From Hahellaceae bacterium (lineage in GTDB: Bacteria > Pseudomonadota > Gammaproteobacteria > Pseudomonadales > Oleiphilaceae), in contig JADGDV010000013.1 of assembly GCA_016744695.1 (NCBI GenBank), forward strand, positions 25,223 through 89,222: a stretch of 64,000 bases of DNA, read 5' to 3'. The position numbers were made by a program, and so were the translations under genes. The stretch's first letter is position 1; each line of letters starts with the position of its first letter. This document shows, in pieces, positions 1 through 11,092 of the stretch. A model generated the notes under the pieces. That model did not search any database. It was not told where the DNA came from and saw only the letters and a list, made by a program, of their open reading frames with translations.

Positions 1-276
1 TATCCAATAACCTACAAACTCATCCCAAACAATGCCTCCATGATCATGCACACCCAGCGTTTTTGAAGCCCTATCACAAAGCCACACACCTAAAGCAAAC
101 GTCACAACAATAAACCCTAGATACAGCCAAATAGACAAATACTGAAGCGGTAAATAAAATAACACCGCAGCCGCCGTACCGAAGGTTCCAGGGGCTTTAG
201 GGGCACAGCCACTACCAAGACCAAAAGCCAAAAAATTCACAGGATCTTTCAAAAAACCTTGAGGCAACTTTGCCAT
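1..276 (-). CDS. pgpA: Phosphatidylglycerophosphatase A (partial, C-terminus beyond window edge)
   Basis: Minus-strand frame reads MAKLPQGFLKDPVNFLAFGLGSGCAPKAPGTFGTAAA...VHDHGGIVWDEFVGYWI, with the PgpA-like GSGCAPKAPGTFGT and D(E)FVGYW motifs; directly downstream of thiL as in the conserved nusB-thiL-pgpA order. Confidence 0.88.
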   Translation of the reverse strand, partial: MAKLPQGFLKDPVNFLAFGLGSGCAPKAPGTFGTAAAVLFYLPLQYLSIWLYLGFIVVTFALGVWLCDRASKTLGVHDHGGIVWDEFVGYWI

Positions 277-306
277 TTACATCCACCTTACTGTCACATT
301 AAATAA

Positions 307-1308
307 TTAAAAGTGTTGATACCCTTTTGGGGATACCTGTCGCTCACTACCGCTTTCATCAACCACTATAATCCCTGGTGACGCTGTCACCTCCCCTATA
401 ATCACGACCTCATCAAGCAAGCTATTCTCCCTCATCACCCCAACTAAAGAGGCAGGAACACAAAAGCAAAGCTCATAATCATCACCTGCTGTCAAAGCCA
501 AAGACATGGCCCCTCCCTTTTTTTCAGCCAACAATTCAGCCGATATAGGAATACTACTCTCATAGATCAGCCCTCCCACCTGAGAGGATTCAGCAATATG
601 GTTAAAATCAGCAAGCAAGCCGTCAGAAATATCTATAGCAGCCGATGCAATCCCTCTAATAGCTAGCCCTTCTGAAATTTTAGGCTGAGGATAATAATAC
701 CGATTCAAAAAATGCTGAATATTTACATTCAAATCATCCGCAAAGTCATCAAGGTGAAGATAATCTAATGCCGCACCCGCATCACCCAATGAACCCGTAA
801 TACAAATAAGGTCTCCTGGATTTGCACCCGATCGCTTAATAGCCATTTCCGATGGGGTAAGCCCATGAACCTGGATAGAAACAGTTAGGGGACCTTTAGT
901 GGTATCACCACCAATTAATCGCACGCCGCACTCATTAGCAATTCGAGATAAGCCTTTAGAGAAGCCTTCAAGCCATTCTTCATTATTGTCAGGCAAGGTG
1001 ATGGCTAGAGTAAAAGCAACAGGGTTCGCCCCCATCGCAGCCAAATCACTCAAGCTTACAGCTAAGCTACGATAGCCCAATTTATCTGGGACAATATCTT
1101 CAGGAAAGTGTACACCGCAAACAAGGGTGTCTATAGATAAACAGGTTTCATACCCTGCAGGTGAACGCAAAATAGCACAATCATCACCGATACCAAGCGC
1201 GACAAGGGAATCATCAGAAAAAGGCTCTCCAACTCTCCCCACGCCATTAAAAAAACGAGAAATTAAACTAAACTCATCACTCGAGTGCCTCATTCTCGCT
1301 TTCCGCAC
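307..1308 (-). CDS. thiL: Thiamine-monophosphate kinase
   Basis: ORF 333 aa; GIGDDCAIL, SIDTLVCGVHFP and GDDYELCF motifs; next to nusB. True start may be the internal Met (MRHSSDEF, about 1293). Confidence 0.95.
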   Translation of the reverse strand: MRKARMRHSSDEFSLISRFFNGVGRVGEPFSDDSLVALGIGDDCAILRSPAGYETCLSIDTLVCGVHFPEDIVPDKLGYRSLAVSLSDLAAMGANPVAFTLAITLPDNNEEWLEGFSKGLSRIANECGVRLIGGDTTKGPLTVSIQVHGLTPSEMAIKRSGANPGDLICITGSLGDAGAALDYLHLDDFADDLNVNIQHFLNRYYYPQPKISEGLAIRGIASAAIDISDGLLADFNHIAESSQVGGLIYESSIPISAELLAEKKGGAMSLALTAGDDYELCFCVPASLVGVMRENSLLDEVVIIGEVTASPGIIVVDESGSERQVSPKGYQHF

Positions 1309-1312
1309 ATTT

Positions 1313-1816
1313 TTACGAACGACCGCGTGTTCCGCGAGTCTCTTCCGGGCGCAACCGTGGCGCTAACTTATCAAGCACACTATTTATGTACTTATGGCCA
1401 TCCGTTCCACCAAATTTCTTAGCTAACTCTACCGCCTCATTAATAACCACACGATAAGGCACATCAACACGATGCATCATTTCGTAGGTACCCATTCGTA
1501 ATAAAGTCATTTCTATAGGGTCTACATCCGCGGATGCACGGTCAAGCAGGGGCTCGATCTGACGATTTAAATCAGATAGGTTACTTGGAACCCCTTTAAG
1601 TAGCTCTCGAAAGTATGATACATCAACCTTACCCATATCATTATCAGCAGCAAACTCCGCCTCTATCTGAGAAACATTAGCCCCAGATAACTGCCATTGA
1701 TAAAGAGCCTGCAAGGCCAATGTACGAGACTTGCGACGCTGTGCAATACCAGGCTTCCCTGGATTACCGCCTTTTCCCGGTGTTGACTCTTGTTTATTGG
1801 TTGGCTGATCTGTCAC
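1313..1816 (-). CDS. nusB: Transcription antitermination factor NusB
   Basis: RRKSRTLALQALYQWQLSG ... YRVVINEAVELAKKFGGTDGHKYINSVLDKLA is typical NusB. Confidence 0.96.
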   Translation of the reverse strand: MTDQPTNKQESTPGKGGNPGKPGIAQRRKSRTLALQALYQWQLSGANVSQIEAEFAADNDMGKVDVSYFRELLKGVPSNLSDLNRQIEPLLDRASADVDPIEMTLLRMGTYEMMHRVDVPYRVVINEAVELAKKFGGTDGHKYINSVLDKLAPRLRPEETRGTRGRS

Positions 1817-1821
1817 TGGGA

Positions 1822-2298
1822 TTACGCTCCCATATCATTAAATAAACTAACCATCTCTAAAGCAGAAAGTGCAGCTTCTCCGCCTTTGTTACCAGCCTTA
1901 GTGCCTGAACGCTCAATAGCCTGCTCAATAGTATCAACTGTAAGCACACCAAAAACGACAGGAAGATCCAAGTTCAAGGATACCGCACCTAACCCCTTCA
2001 CACACTCACCTGCAACATATTCAAAATGAGGCGTTCCACCACGAATAACTGCACCCAATGCAATAACTGCATCGTAATTACCTGTTTTAGCTACACGCTG
2101 AACTGCTAATGGAATTTCAAATGCACCCGGAACTCGATAGATTTCGATATCCTGCTCAGCAATACCGTGACGCTTTAATGTATCAATCGCACCTTCAAGC
2201 AGGCTTTCTACAACAAAGCTATTGAAACGACCAACAACAATCGCGTAACGACCACTACAATTTCGAAAGTCACCTTCGAATGTTTTTATAGACGACAT
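1822..2298 (-). CDS. ribH: 6,7-dimethyl-8-ribityllumazine synthase
   Basis: [56 protein letters not shown] motifs. Confidence 0.97.
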   Translation of the reverse strand: MSSIKTFEGDFRNCSGRYAIVVGRFNSFVVESLLEGAIDTLKRHGIAEQDIEIYRVPGAFEIPLAVQRVAKTGNYDAVIALGAVIRGGTPHFEYVAGECVKGLGAVSLNLDLPVVFGVLTVDTIEQAIERSGTKAGNKGGEAALSALEMVSLFNDMGA

Positions 2299-2346
2299 TT
2301 AAATCTCCAACATTAACTATGTGGCTAGCCACTTAAATTCTTAAAA

Positions 2347-3459
2347 TCAAGACTCGTAAGGAATACACTCAACCACTTCCAGATCAAAACCTGAAATAGC
2401 CGAGAATTTCATTGGCGCACTAAGCAATTGCATTTTACGCACACCCAAGTCGTTTAATATCTGAGACCCAGTACCTACAGTCTGGTAAACACCAGAGCTT
2501 GCTTGGGCTGAGCTTCTAGGCTTTTTAGGTGCAAAAAACTCAGTAACACGTGCCTCAAGGTCTACATCTGAATTAGCGCCTAATAAGACAACAACGCCCG
2601 CGCCTTCTGATGCCACTTTCTCAAGCGCACGATGCAAGGGCCAACTTGATGATCCCTGCTTCCTAGCACCCAATAAATCTCTCAAGGTATCAGCCATGTG
2701 CACCCTAACAGTAACAGGGCTATCTGGATTAATATCACCCTTAACCATCGCTAAATGAGTATCACCCTGAATGGTATCTTTGTAAGTAACTAGTTTGAAC
2801 TCACCGTATTCAGTATCTAAAGCATATTCATCAACTCTATCAACGGTTTTTTCATTTAATGCTCGATAATGTATAAGATCTGCAATCGTACCAATTTTTA
2901 AATTATGCTCTTTAGCAAAAATCTCAAGATCGGGGCGACGGGCCATAGTGCCGTCTTCATTCATTATTTCAACAATCGCAGCAGCGGGCTCAAAGCCTGC
3001 CATTCTAGCCAAATCACACCCCGCCTCAGTGTGCCCCGCACGACTAAGAACACCACCTGGTTGAGCCATTAGTGGGAATATGTGACCTGGCTGAACAATT
3101 TCTTCGGCCTTGGTAGTACGGCCAACTGCAACACGAATAGTATGCGCTCTGTCTGCCGCAGAAATACCCGTAGTTACACCTTCTGCCGCTTCAATAGAAA
3201 TTGTGAAATTGGTTTGAAACTGAGCCTGATTCGAATGAACCATTAAAGGCAAACCCAAAAACTCACAACGCTCTTGCGTTAATGTTAAGCAGATTAAACC
3301 TCGAGCATGCTTCGCCATGAAGTTAATATCTTCAGGACGCACCTGCTCTGCAGCAATAATCAGATCGCCTTCATTCTCACGATCCTCATCATCCATCAGA
3401 ACAACCATTTTACCCTGACGAATATCTTCAATAATCTCTTCTATGCTATTGAGCTCCAT
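2347..3459 (-). CDS. ribBA: RibBA-type protein: 3,4-dihydroxy-2-butanone-4-phosphate synthase with degenerate GTP cyclohydrolase II-like domain
   Basis: Intact RibB half (MDDEDRENEGDLIIAAE, HTEAGCDLARMAG); C-terminal half resembles RibA but lacks the expected cysteine cluster (TVRVHMADTLRDLLGARKQGSSSWPL). Confidence 0.93.
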   Translation of the reverse strand: MELNSIEEIIEDIRQGKMVVLMDDEDRENEGDLIIAAEQVRPEDINFMAKHARGLICLTLTQERCEFLGLPLMVHSNQAQFQTNFTISIEAAEGVTTGISAADRAHTIRVAVGRTTKAEEIVQPGHIFPLMAQPGGVLSRAGHTEAGCDLARMAGFEPAAAIVEIMNEDGTMARRPDLEIFAKEHNLKIGTIADLIHYRALNEKTVDRVDEYALDTEYGEFKLVTYKDTIQGDTHLAMVKGDINPDSPVTVRVHMADTLRDLLGARKQGSSSWPLHRALEKVASEGAGVVVLLGANSDVDLEARVTEFFAPKKPRSSAQASSGVYQTVGTGSQILNDLGVRKMQLLSAPMKFSAISGFDLEVVECIPYES

Positions 3460-3552
3460 TGAGCGACCTTTTCAAAAAGTTGAACATTTTAAGACCATTT
3501 TGTTAAGCCTGTGGCTTATCAGTGAAGTCTAACCGCTTATACCGTTTCGTGC

Positions 3553-4212
3553 CTACATAAAACCATTAGTCGCTAAAAAAGACAGGTTGATTTTCGAACC
3601 TTGAGGCGAGTCAGTTGAATCTTGGCACGACAAAAGCCGCTCCAAGTAGCGTGCAACTAAATCTACCTCCAAATGTACTTTACATCCCTGTTTATAACTT
3701 TCAATAACGGTTTCTGCCGCCGTATGAGGAACCACATTCAATACGAACTGATTTTTTTCAACCGAGTTTACAGTTAAGCTTACGCCATCAACCGTTATTG
3801 AACCTTTTTCAGCAATATACTTAGCCAATGCCTCTGGCGCCTGAATAACAAAACGTATTGAACGTCCATCATCATATCGCTCAAGTACAACACCCACGCC
3901 ATCAACATGACCACTCACCATATGCCCGCCAAGACGCGTATTGAGCGTAAGGGCTTTTTCAAGATTTACCCGCGAACCCACACTGTAATCAGTCATTCGG
4001 GTATGAGCCATAGTTTCATTGGAAACATCAGCCCAAAAACCATGAGACTCTAGATTAGTCACCGTTAAACAAACACCATTTACAGCGATGCTATCACCGA
4101 GCTTTACATCTGAGTAATCAAGCTGCTCTGATGTAATGAACAGTCGACTATCTCCACCTTGTGAACGAATAATGCCAATTTGGCCTACTGCTTCAATAAT
4201 ACCGGTAAACAT
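3553..4212 (-). CDS. ribE: Riboflavin synthase alpha chain
   Basis: MFTGIIEAVGQI start, two repeated lumazine-binding barrels (GDSIAVNGVCLTV / GSITVDGVSLTVN). Confidence 0.96.
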   Translation of the reverse strand: MFTGIIEAVGQIGIIRSQGGDSRLFITSEQLDYSDVKLGDSIAVNGVCLTVTNLESHGFWADVSNETMAHTRMTDYSVGSRVNLEKALTLNTRLGGHMVSGHVDGVGVVLERYDDGRSIRFVIQAPEALAKYIAEKGSITVDGVSLTVNSVEKNQFVLNVVPHTAAETVIESYKQGCKVHLEVDLVARYLERLLSCQDSTDSPQGSKINLSFLATNGFM

Positions 4213-4217
4213 CTACG

Positions 4218-5378
4218 CTACCCTCGTGGCCTTAGTGACGACTCTAATTGATAAATTAAACGAATATCATCACCAATCACTCTAATATCACTTACTTTCA
4301 TCGGTATTTGCTGTGCCATGGTATCGAATGGCAAACCTAATAATGGGCGAGCATTACTCCCCAACAGCTTTGGAGCCATGTAAACCCACAGCTCATCTAC
4401 CAACTCCTGAGAGACAAACGCACCAGCCAGCGTAGCACCAGCTTCGACTAAAACTTCATTACACCCTTGTGCAGCCAGCCAGCTTAACAGTAATTTAAGA
4501 TCAACACGCCCACTCGCTACAAAACCAGCGCTTGAAGGAAATGACTTAAATTCAACACGATCAAGCTTTATTTCCGACTCATCAAGAGCCTTGTTACTCG
4601 CCATTGCAATGATCGTCTTACCGGGCAACTGCAATAGCTTTGAATCTAGTGATATATCACCATCAGAATCAACAACAACACGCAGCGGTTGTTGCTCTGC
4701 CAAACCAAACTCTTCACTCCTTACCGTTAAAGAGGGGTTGTCATAATTAACCGTGCCTGAGCCTGTCACAATAGCTGAGCTTCGCGCCCTTAGACGCTGA
4801 ACATCTTGTCGAGCAGCGCCGCCTGTAATCCACTGACTTTCGCCCGATGCCATCGCTGTTCGACCATCAACACTCATGGCCAGTTTGACTCTAACTAACG
4901 GATAACCAGTTCGCATCCGCTTAATAAAACCTGGATTAATCGCTTCGGCTTCTGCCTGAAGCACGCCACACTCGACGTTTATTCCTGCATCCCGAAGAGT
5001 CTGAAAACCATTACCGGCCACTAAAGGATTAGGGTCCTGCATTGCTGCAACAACTCTTTTAACTTTAGCTGCAATAAGCGCATCAACGCAGGGCGGGGTT
5101 TTGCCCGTGTGACTACAAGGCTCCAGTGTCACATAAGCAGTCGCGCCTTCTGCGAGAGAACCCGCATCACGAAGCGCATTCACTTCAGCGTGACCTTCGC
5201 CCGCCTTTACATGCCACCCACGCCCAACAACCAAACCTTCATCAGATGATTCATTGCTAACAATGACACAACCAACACGAGGGTTAGGGTCTGTAGTATA
5301 AAGCCCTTTATATGCCAGCTTTATCGCTTCAGCCATATAGCGCTGATCTTGAGATGCAAAGGTTAAACTATTAGTCAT
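4218..5378 (-). CDS. ribD: Bifunctional diaminohydroxyphosphoribosylaminopyrimidine deaminase / 5-amino-6-(5-phosphoribosylamino)uracil reductase
   Basis: Deaminase zinc motif [18 protein letters not shown]; reductase half [14 protein letters not shown]; overlaps nrdR by 8 bp. Confidence 0.96.
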   Translation of the reverse strand: MTNSLTFASQDQRYMAEAIKLAYKGLYTTDPNPRVGCVIVSNESSDEGLVVGRGWHVKAGEGHAEVNALRDAGSLAEGATAYVTLEPCSHTGKTPPCVDALIAAKVKRVVAAMQDPNPLVAGNGFQTLRDAGINVECGVLQAEAEAINPGFIKRMRTGYPLVRVKLAMSVDGRTAMASGESQWITGGAARQDVQRLRARSSAIVTGSGTVNYDNPSLTVRSEEFGLAEQQPLRVVVDSDGDISLDSKLLQLPGKTIIAMASNKALDESEIKLDRVEFKSFPSSAGFVASGRVDLKLLLSWLAAQGCNEVLVEAGATLAGAFVSQELVDELWVYMAPKLLGSNARPLLGLPFDTMAQQIPMKVSDIRVIGDDIRLIYQLESSLRPRG

Positions 5379-5835
5379 CCTGTCCCGGTCTTGTTAAGCG
5401 GTCAATCTCTTCCTTGAATTCATTAATATCCTGAAAGCTACGATAAACTGAAGCAAAACGAACATAGGCTACTTCATCCAACTTTTGCAGTTCAGTCATA
5501 ACTTCTTCACCCAGGATTCGCGATTTTAGCTCACGTTCACCTGTGGCCCGAAGACGGTGCTTGATGCGATTAATAGACTGCTCTATTTCTTCCGTGCTGA
5601 CAGGGCGCTTTTCAAGTGCTTTGGAGATACCGGCAATGAGTTTTTCTTCATCAAAAGGCTGTCGAGTTCCATCATGCTTTACAATTTTAGGCATGACTAA
5701 TTCAGCAGATTCATACGTCGTAAAACGCTCCCTGCAAGACAAGCATTCACGACGACGCCTAACCTGGCCGCCACCGGCGACCAGTCGGGAATCAATTACT
5801 TTTGTATCTTCAGCACTACAAAATGGACAATGCAT
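5371..5835 (-). CDS. nrdR: Transcriptional repressor NrdR
   Basis: [39 protein letters not shown] zinc ribbon plus ATP-cone. Confidence 0.97.
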   Translation of the reverse strand: MHCPFCSAEDTKVIDSRLVAGGGQVRRRRECLSCRERFTTYESAELVMPKIVKHDGTRQPFDEEKLIAGISKALEKRPVSTEEIEQSINRIKHRLRATGERELKSRILGEEVMTELQKLDEVAYVRFASVYRSFQDINEFKEEIDRLTRPGQDD

Positions 5836-5876
5836 TATTGCACCCTGTGAAGAGAAAGATCGTCAGCAACGACTAG

Positions 5877-7145
5877 TTAGTTAGCATAAACCGGAAAATT
5901 TGCACAAAGCGAGGTTACTTTTTCTTTTACGCTGGCAATAACATCTTCATTGTTAATGTCATCCAGAATGTCGCAAATCCACTCTGTTAACTCACGCACT
6001 TCAGTTTCTTTAAAGCCACGACGAGTCACTGCCGGCGTACCAATACGTAAGCCACTGGTAACAAAAGGAGATCTTGGGTCATTAGGCACGGCATTTTTGT
6101 TAACCGTAATATTAGCGCGACCTAATGCGGCATCAGCATCTTTACCCGTAATATCCTTTTTGATCAGATCAACAAGGAATAAATGGTCATCGGTTCCGTT
6201 AGATACGATATCAACACCACGCTCAATAAATACCGCAGCCATTGCTTTAGCATTATCTGCAACCTGCTGCTGATACACTTTAAACTCTTCAGTCATTGCT
6301 TCTTTAAAGCAAATAGCTTTAGCAGCAATAACATGCATTAAAGGACCACCCTGACTTTCAGGAAAAACAGCAAAGTTTAATTTCTTTTCTAGCGCTTCAT
6401 CGGCTCTAGCCAGAATCAAACCGCCACGTGGTCCACCCAATGTTTTATGAGTAGTGGTAGTAGTAACATCAGCGATATTAACTGGACTTGGGTAAACACC
6501 CGCAGCAATTAAGCCTGCAACGTGCGCCATATCAACAAATAAGTAAGCGCCCACTTCGTCGGCAATATCACGAAAACGCTGCCAATCAACAACACGAGAA
6601 TAAGCAGAGAAACCAGCAACGATCATCTTAGGCTTATGCTCACGCGCTAATTCAGCAACCTGCTCATAGTCAATCTCACCTGTTTCAGCATTCAATCCAT
6701 ATTGAATCGCATTATAGATACGACCAGAAAAGCTAACCGATGCACCGTGAGTTAAATGACCACCATGCGCCAAACTCATACCTAAAATAGTATCACCAGG
6801 CTTACATAAAGCCATGTAAACAGCCGCATTAGCTTGAGAACCAGAGTGAGGTTGAACGTTTGCATAGTCGGCGCCAAACAATTCTTTAGCACGATCAATA
6901 GCTAGCTGCTCAATAACATCTACATGCTCGCAACCACCATAGTAACGCTTACCAGGATAACCTTCGGCGTACTTGTTTGTTAAAACAGAACCCTGCGCTT
7001 CCATTACTCTAGGGCTGGTATAGTTCTCTGAAGCAATCAGTTCAATATGTTCTTCCTGACGCTTGGCTTCTGCTTCAATTGCAGAAAAAACTTCGTCATC
7101 AAATCCAGCAATAGTCATATCACGAGTAAACATCTGTCGCCCCAA
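5877..7145 (-). CDS. glyA: Serine hydroxymethyltransferase
   Basis: [58 protein letters not shown]-lysine motif. Confidence 0.98.
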   Translation of the reverse strand: MGRQMFTRDMTIAGFDDEVFSAIEAEAKRQEEHIELIASENYTSPRVMEAQGSVLTNKYAEGYPGKRYYGGCEHVDVIEQLAIDRAKELFGADYANVQPHSGSQANAAVYMALCKPGDTILGMSLAHGGHLTHGASVSFSGRIYNAIQYGLNAETGEIDYEQVAELAREHKPKMIVAGFSAYSRVVDWQRFRDIADEVGAYLFVDMAHVAGLIAAGVYPSPVNIADVTTTTTHKTLGGPRGGLILARADEALEKKLNFAVFPESQGGPLMHVIAAKAICFKEAMTEEFKVYQQQVADNAKAMAAVFIERGVDIVSNGTDDHLFLVDLIKKDITGKDADAALGRANITVNKNAVPNDPRSPFVTSGLRIGTPAVTRRGFKETEVRELTEWICDILDDINNEDVIASVKEKVTSLCANFPVYAN

Positions 7146-7342
7146 CCCTTATTTTCTAAAAAACTTAATGGATAGAACCCCGCAGAAAGCGAGACCCAAT
7201 AAAAAGGCGATATTTTAACCTAAACTTCGTCATACATCACTAAGCAGCATCGATTTATTGCCATTCATTCAATTATCAGCTAGTTTTTGCACCCACTTAC
7301 TCATTTTTGCTTACATTTTTAAAACAAACAGGATTCAACTCA

Positions 7343-9004
7343 ATGGCTCAATACGTATACAGCATGAATAGGGTGGGAAAGGTTGTCCCCCCGAAAAGAG
7401 AAATCCTCAAAGATATTTCACTATCCTTTTTCCCTGGCGCTAAAATTGGTGTTTTAGGCCTCAACGGTTCAGGTAAGTCCACACTATTACGCATTATGGC
7501 CGGTGTAGATACCGATTTTCACGGCGAAGCACGACCACAGCCAGGCATCAACATTGGCTATCTCCCCCAAGAACCTGAGCTCGATGAAACCAAAGATGTA
7601 CGAGGCAATATCGAAGAGGGCGTAAAAGCCGTTAAAGATGCCCTAGTTCGTATTGAAGAAGTCTATGCCGCTTACGCAGAACCAGATGCCGATTTTGATG
7701 CTTTAGCTGCTGAACAAGGTAAACTTGAAGCTATTATTCAGGCGTCTGACGGGCATAATCTTGAACGCACCCTAGAAGTCGCTGCAGATGCGTTGAGACT
7801 CCCCCCATGGGATGCTGACGTAAGTAATTTATCAGGCGGAGAAAAACGTCGAGTGGCACTTTGCCGCCTATTACTCTCAAAGCCCGATATGCTATTACTC
7901 GACGAACCCACCAACCATCTTGATGCAGAAAGTGTGGCTTGGCTTGAGCGCTTCCTCCATGATTATACTGGCACCGTTGTAGCCATCACTCACGATAGAT
8001 ATTTCCTTGATAACGTTGCGGGCTGGATACTGGAGCTCGACAGAGGCTATGGCATTCCACATGAAGGCAATTACTCGCAATGGCTAGAAGCTAAAGATCA
8101 GCGACTAGATCAACAAAATAAACAAGAAGCAGCCCATCAGAAAGCTATAAAATCTGAGCTTGAATGGGTGCGAAGTGGCACTAAAGGACGTCATACCAAG
8201 AGCAAAGCACGCCTACAACGTTTTGAAGATCTAAATTCTCAGGAATTTCAGAAGCGTAACGAGACCATGGAGATTTATATCCCACCAGGGCCTCGTTTGG
8301 GCGACCTAGTAATAGAAGCCAATAACATAGAAAAAAGCTTTGGTGATAAACTCTTGTTTAAAGACCTTACCTTCAAAATACCTCCCGGCAGTATTGTGGG
8401 CGTTATTGGTGGTAACGGCGCAGGTAAATCGACACTCTTCAAAATGGTTGCAGGACTTGAATCACCCGAGCATGGCGATATAAAAATCGGTGAAACGGTG
8501 GAAGTTGCCTATGTTGACCAAACCAGAAACCTTGAAAGCGATAATACCGTTTGGGAAGAACTCAGTGGTGGGCAAGATATATTGCAAATTGGTAATTACC
8601 AAACACAATCTAGAGCGTATGTTAGCCGTTTTAATTTCAGAGGCACCGACCAGCAAAAACGTGTAGGAGATCTTTCTGGAGGTGAACGAAATCGCCTACA
8701 CCTAGCTAAACTACTAAAGCAGGGAGCCAACCTTCTACTGCTCGATGAACCAACCAACGACCTTGATGTAGAAACCCTGAGAGCACTGGAAGAAGCTATT
8801 TTGGCATTTCCTGGCTGCGCCATTGTTATCTCTCACGATCGATGGTTCCTTGACCGAATTGCCACCCACATTCTAGCGTTTGAAGGTGATAGCGAAGTGG
8901 TCTGGCATGAAGGCAATTTCTCTGATTATGATGAAGACCTTAAAAAACGCAAAGGGGAGTCAGCACGAACGCCTAAGCGAATGAAATATAGGAAATTAGC
9001 TTAA
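7343..9004 (+). CDS. ettA: ABC-F family energy-dependent translational throttle protein EttA
   Basis: Two ABC cassettes (GLNGSGKSTLLRIMAG; GGNGAGKSTLFKM) with LSGGE signatures. Start placed at internal ATG 7343 (MAQYVYSMNRVGKVVPPKREILKDIS); the ORF track start 7307 is an upstream extension. Confidence 0.95.
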   Translation: MAQYVYSMNRVGKVVPPKREILKDISLSFFPGAKIGVLGLNGSGKSTLLRIMAGVDTDFHGEARPQPGINIGYLPQEPELDETKDVRGNIEEGVKAVKDALVRIEEVYAAYAEPDADFDALAAEQGKLEAIIQASDGHNLERTLEVAADALRLPPWDADVSNLSGGEKRRVALCRLLLSKPDMLLLDEPTNHLDAESVAWLERFLHDYTGTVVAITHDRYFLDNVAGWILELDRGYGIPHEGNYSQWLEAKDQRLDQQNKQEAAHQKAIKSELEWVRSGTKGRHTKSKARLQRFEDLNSQEFQKRNETMEIYIPPGPRLGDLVIEANNIEKSFGDKLLFKDLTFKIPPGSIVGVIGGNGAGKSTLFKMVAGLESPEHGDIKIGETVEVAYVDQTRNLESDNTVWEELSGGQDILQIGNYQTQSRAYVSRFNFRGTDQQKRVGDLSGGERNRLHLAKLLKQGANLLLLDEPTNDLDVETLRALEEAILAFPGCAIVISHDRWFLDRIATHILAFEGDSEVVWHEGNFSDYDEDLKKRKGESARTPKRMKYRKLA

Positions 9005-9011
9005 GTTTTAA

Positions 9012-9044
9012 CCTGTGATAGTGCGAAGACTGCATTATCACAGG
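9012..9044 (+). terminator. Hairpin downstream of ettA (possible terminator, no clear T-tract)
   Basis: CCTGTGATAGTGC gaagact GCATTATCACAGG, 13-bp stem including one G-T pair, right after the ettA stop. Confidence 0.5.
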
Positions 9045-9130
9045 GCGCTCCAATATCGTTTATACCTAGCCATCCCCCAAATAAAAGCTATAGTTAACGT
9101 AAGCATTAAAATCATTCGTTAGGGGGAACT

Positions 9131-9526
9131 GTGAGCCATAACAATACAACCGAAGACAAGCGTCACTTTAGTCGCATATTATTTGATGCTTCTTGCACCC
9201 TTATTCAAAACAATAAAGAGTGGAAGACAGAGCTACTTGATATTTCGCTACGCGGAATCTTGGTAAAACGCCCTGACGACCTAGACGCTGATTTTAATAA
9301 ACCTTTCGAAGCCGTCATTTCATTATCTGAAGCAGGCGACTCAATTATTATGTCAATTAAACTGATGCACAAAGAGGCTAATCACTTAGGCTTTGAGTGT
9401 GAATATATTGATATTGATAGCATCACCCATCTCAAGCGTTTAGTAGAGCTCAATTTGGGTGATCATGACCTTCTAAACAGAGAGTTAAGCGCATTAACGA
9501 TTTATCATCTCGAACCAGAGAGTTAA
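9131..9526 (+). CDS. PilZ domain-containing protein (GTG start)
   Basis: 131 aa, KRHFSRILFDASCTL..ELLDISLRGILVKRP..LGFECEYIDIDSITHLKRLVELNLGD; GTG start preceded by AGGGGGAA ribosome-binding site. Confidence 0.85.
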   Translation: MSHNNTTEDKRHFSRILFDASCTLIQNNKEWKTELLDISLRGILVKRPDDLDADFNKPFEAVISLSEAGDSIIMSIKLMHKEANHLGFECEYIDIDSITHLKRLVELNLGDHDLLNRELSALTIYHLEPES

Positions 9527-9567
9527 CTCACCGCTCTTTTGTAGCCGTGATTCCCTGCGCCTTAAAT

Positions 9568-10932
9568 TCAGGTAATAATATTCAAAGCCTCAGACAATTT
9601 ATTTACAACAATAATTTCCATTCCATCAATTGATTTCTTAGGCGCATTGGCTTTGGGCACAATAGCCTTTTTGAAGCCATGCTTTGCCGCTTCATAAACT
9701 CGCTCCTGACCACTAGGCACAGGACGAATTTCTCCCGAAAGACCGACCTCTCCAAAAATGACCATATCCTGAGGCAAGCAAATATCCCTAAAGCTTGAGA
9801 CAACCGCTAACAGCGTAGCTAAATCGGCACTTGTTTCACTGACTCTAACACCACCTACCACATTAACGAATACATCCTGGTCGCCACAATGCAAGTTACC
9901 GTGGCGATGCAATACAGCCAAAAGCATTGCCAAACGGTTCTGGTCCAAACCAATCGCGACCCGCTTAGGGTAATCCATTTGGCTATCATCAACCAAGGCT
10001 TGTAGCTCGATTAAAAGCGGGCGAGTTCCTTCCCAAATAACGGTCACACAACTTCCTGGCATCGGCTCTTCTGAACGATTCAAAAAAATAGCACTCGGGT
10101 TAGTTACTTCTTTCAAACCGGTTTCAAGCATAGCAAACACACCTAGCTCGTTAACCGCACCAAACCGATTTTTAATACCACGCAAGGTACGAAAACGGCT
10201 ATCGTTAGACCCTTCAAGCATGATTGAGCAATCAATCATGTGCTCCAACACCTTAGGACCAGCCAAAGAACCATCTTTAGTTACATGTCCAACCAAAAGA
10301 AGTACCATCCCCGTCTGCTTAGCATAACGAGTCAACATAGCAGCACTCTCTCGAACCTGAGAAACACTTCCTGGAGAAGATTCAATTCCCTCCATATGCA
10401 CCACCTGAATACTGTCTACCACCAAAACCTTAGGCTGAATTTTATCCGCAGCGGCAATTATCGATTCAACATTCGTTTCAGAAAGCATTTGTAGATTATT
10501 AGTTTTAACCCCTAAACGCGTGGCTCTCATGGCAACCTGCTGCAAAGATTCTTCACCGGTTATATAAAGAGCGGGCATTGCACCAGCCAAATAACACATT
10601 GTTTGAAGCAGCAGCGTGCTTTTCCCCGCGCCAGGGCTTCCCCCAACAAGGATTGCAGAGCCTGGAACCAGCCCTCCACCTAACACTCGGTCAAATTCAC
10701 CTATACCGGAAGTAAAACGGGTCTGATCTTGTAAGTCGATAGAATCCAAAGATTGTATTTCGGATAATTTCCCCGCATAACCATCAAAGCGAGCGCCTTT
10801 GGAGGGAGCTGTCTTTCCGACTCTAAACTCACTGATCGTATTCCACTCTTTACATTCAGCGCACTGCCCTTGCCATTTACCGTACTCGCTTCCGCAATCC
10901 GTACATACATAAGCGGTCTTTACTTTTGCCAT
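9568..10932 (-). CDS. radA: DNA repair protein RadA
   Basis: N-terminal zinc finger CTDCGSEYGKWQGQCAECKEWNT, Walker A GGSPGAGKSTLLLQ, RadA KNRFG motif, Lon-like C-terminal domain. Confidence 0.97.
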   Translation of the reverse strand: MAKVKTAYVCTDCGSEYGKWQGQCAECKEWNTISEFRVGKTAPSKGARFDGYAGKLSEIQSLDSIDLQDQTRFTSGIGEFDRVLGGGLVPGSAILVGGSPGAGKSTLLLQTMCYLAGAMPALYITGEESLQQVAMRATRLGVKTNNLQMLSETNVESIIAAADKIQPKVLVVDSIQVVHMEGIESSPGSVSQVRESAAMLTRYAKQTGMVLLLVGHVTKDGSLAGPKVLEHMIDCSIMLEGSNDSRFRTLRGIKNRFGAVNELGVFAMLETGLKEVTNPSAIFLNRSEEPMPGSCVTVIWEGTRPLLIELQALVDDSQMDYPKRVAIGLDQNRLAMLLAVLHRHGNLHCGDQDVFVNVVGGVRVSETSADLATLLAVVSSFRDICLPQDMVIFGEVGLSGEIRPVPSGQERVYEAAKHGFKKAIVPKANAPKKSIDGMEIIVVNKLSEALNIIT

Positions 10933-11092
10933 AACAATTCCACGTTTTATCGAACCACCAATTGCACCAAAATGGCTCGATTATTATTTCTATTTTCTGG
11001 TACTCTTTCACTATCTGCCGTAAAGAGCAAAATGCTTTAGTCATATAATAACAACAACCCTTTCACTGAATAGTATAGGAGTTTTACCCTCT

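Noticed and set aside
1127-1366. Antisense ORFs in the track (e.g. 1127-1366 +, 5950-6273 +, 14436-14813 +, 18802-19032 -, 60144-60455 -)
   Set aside because: They lie entirely or mostly inside strongly supported genes on the opposite strand or in another frame, with low-complexity translations; treated as shadow ORFs.
3460-3552. Possible FMN riboswitch upstream of ribBA
   Set aside because: The gap is only ~93 bp and lacks recognisable RFN-element motifs on the minus strand.
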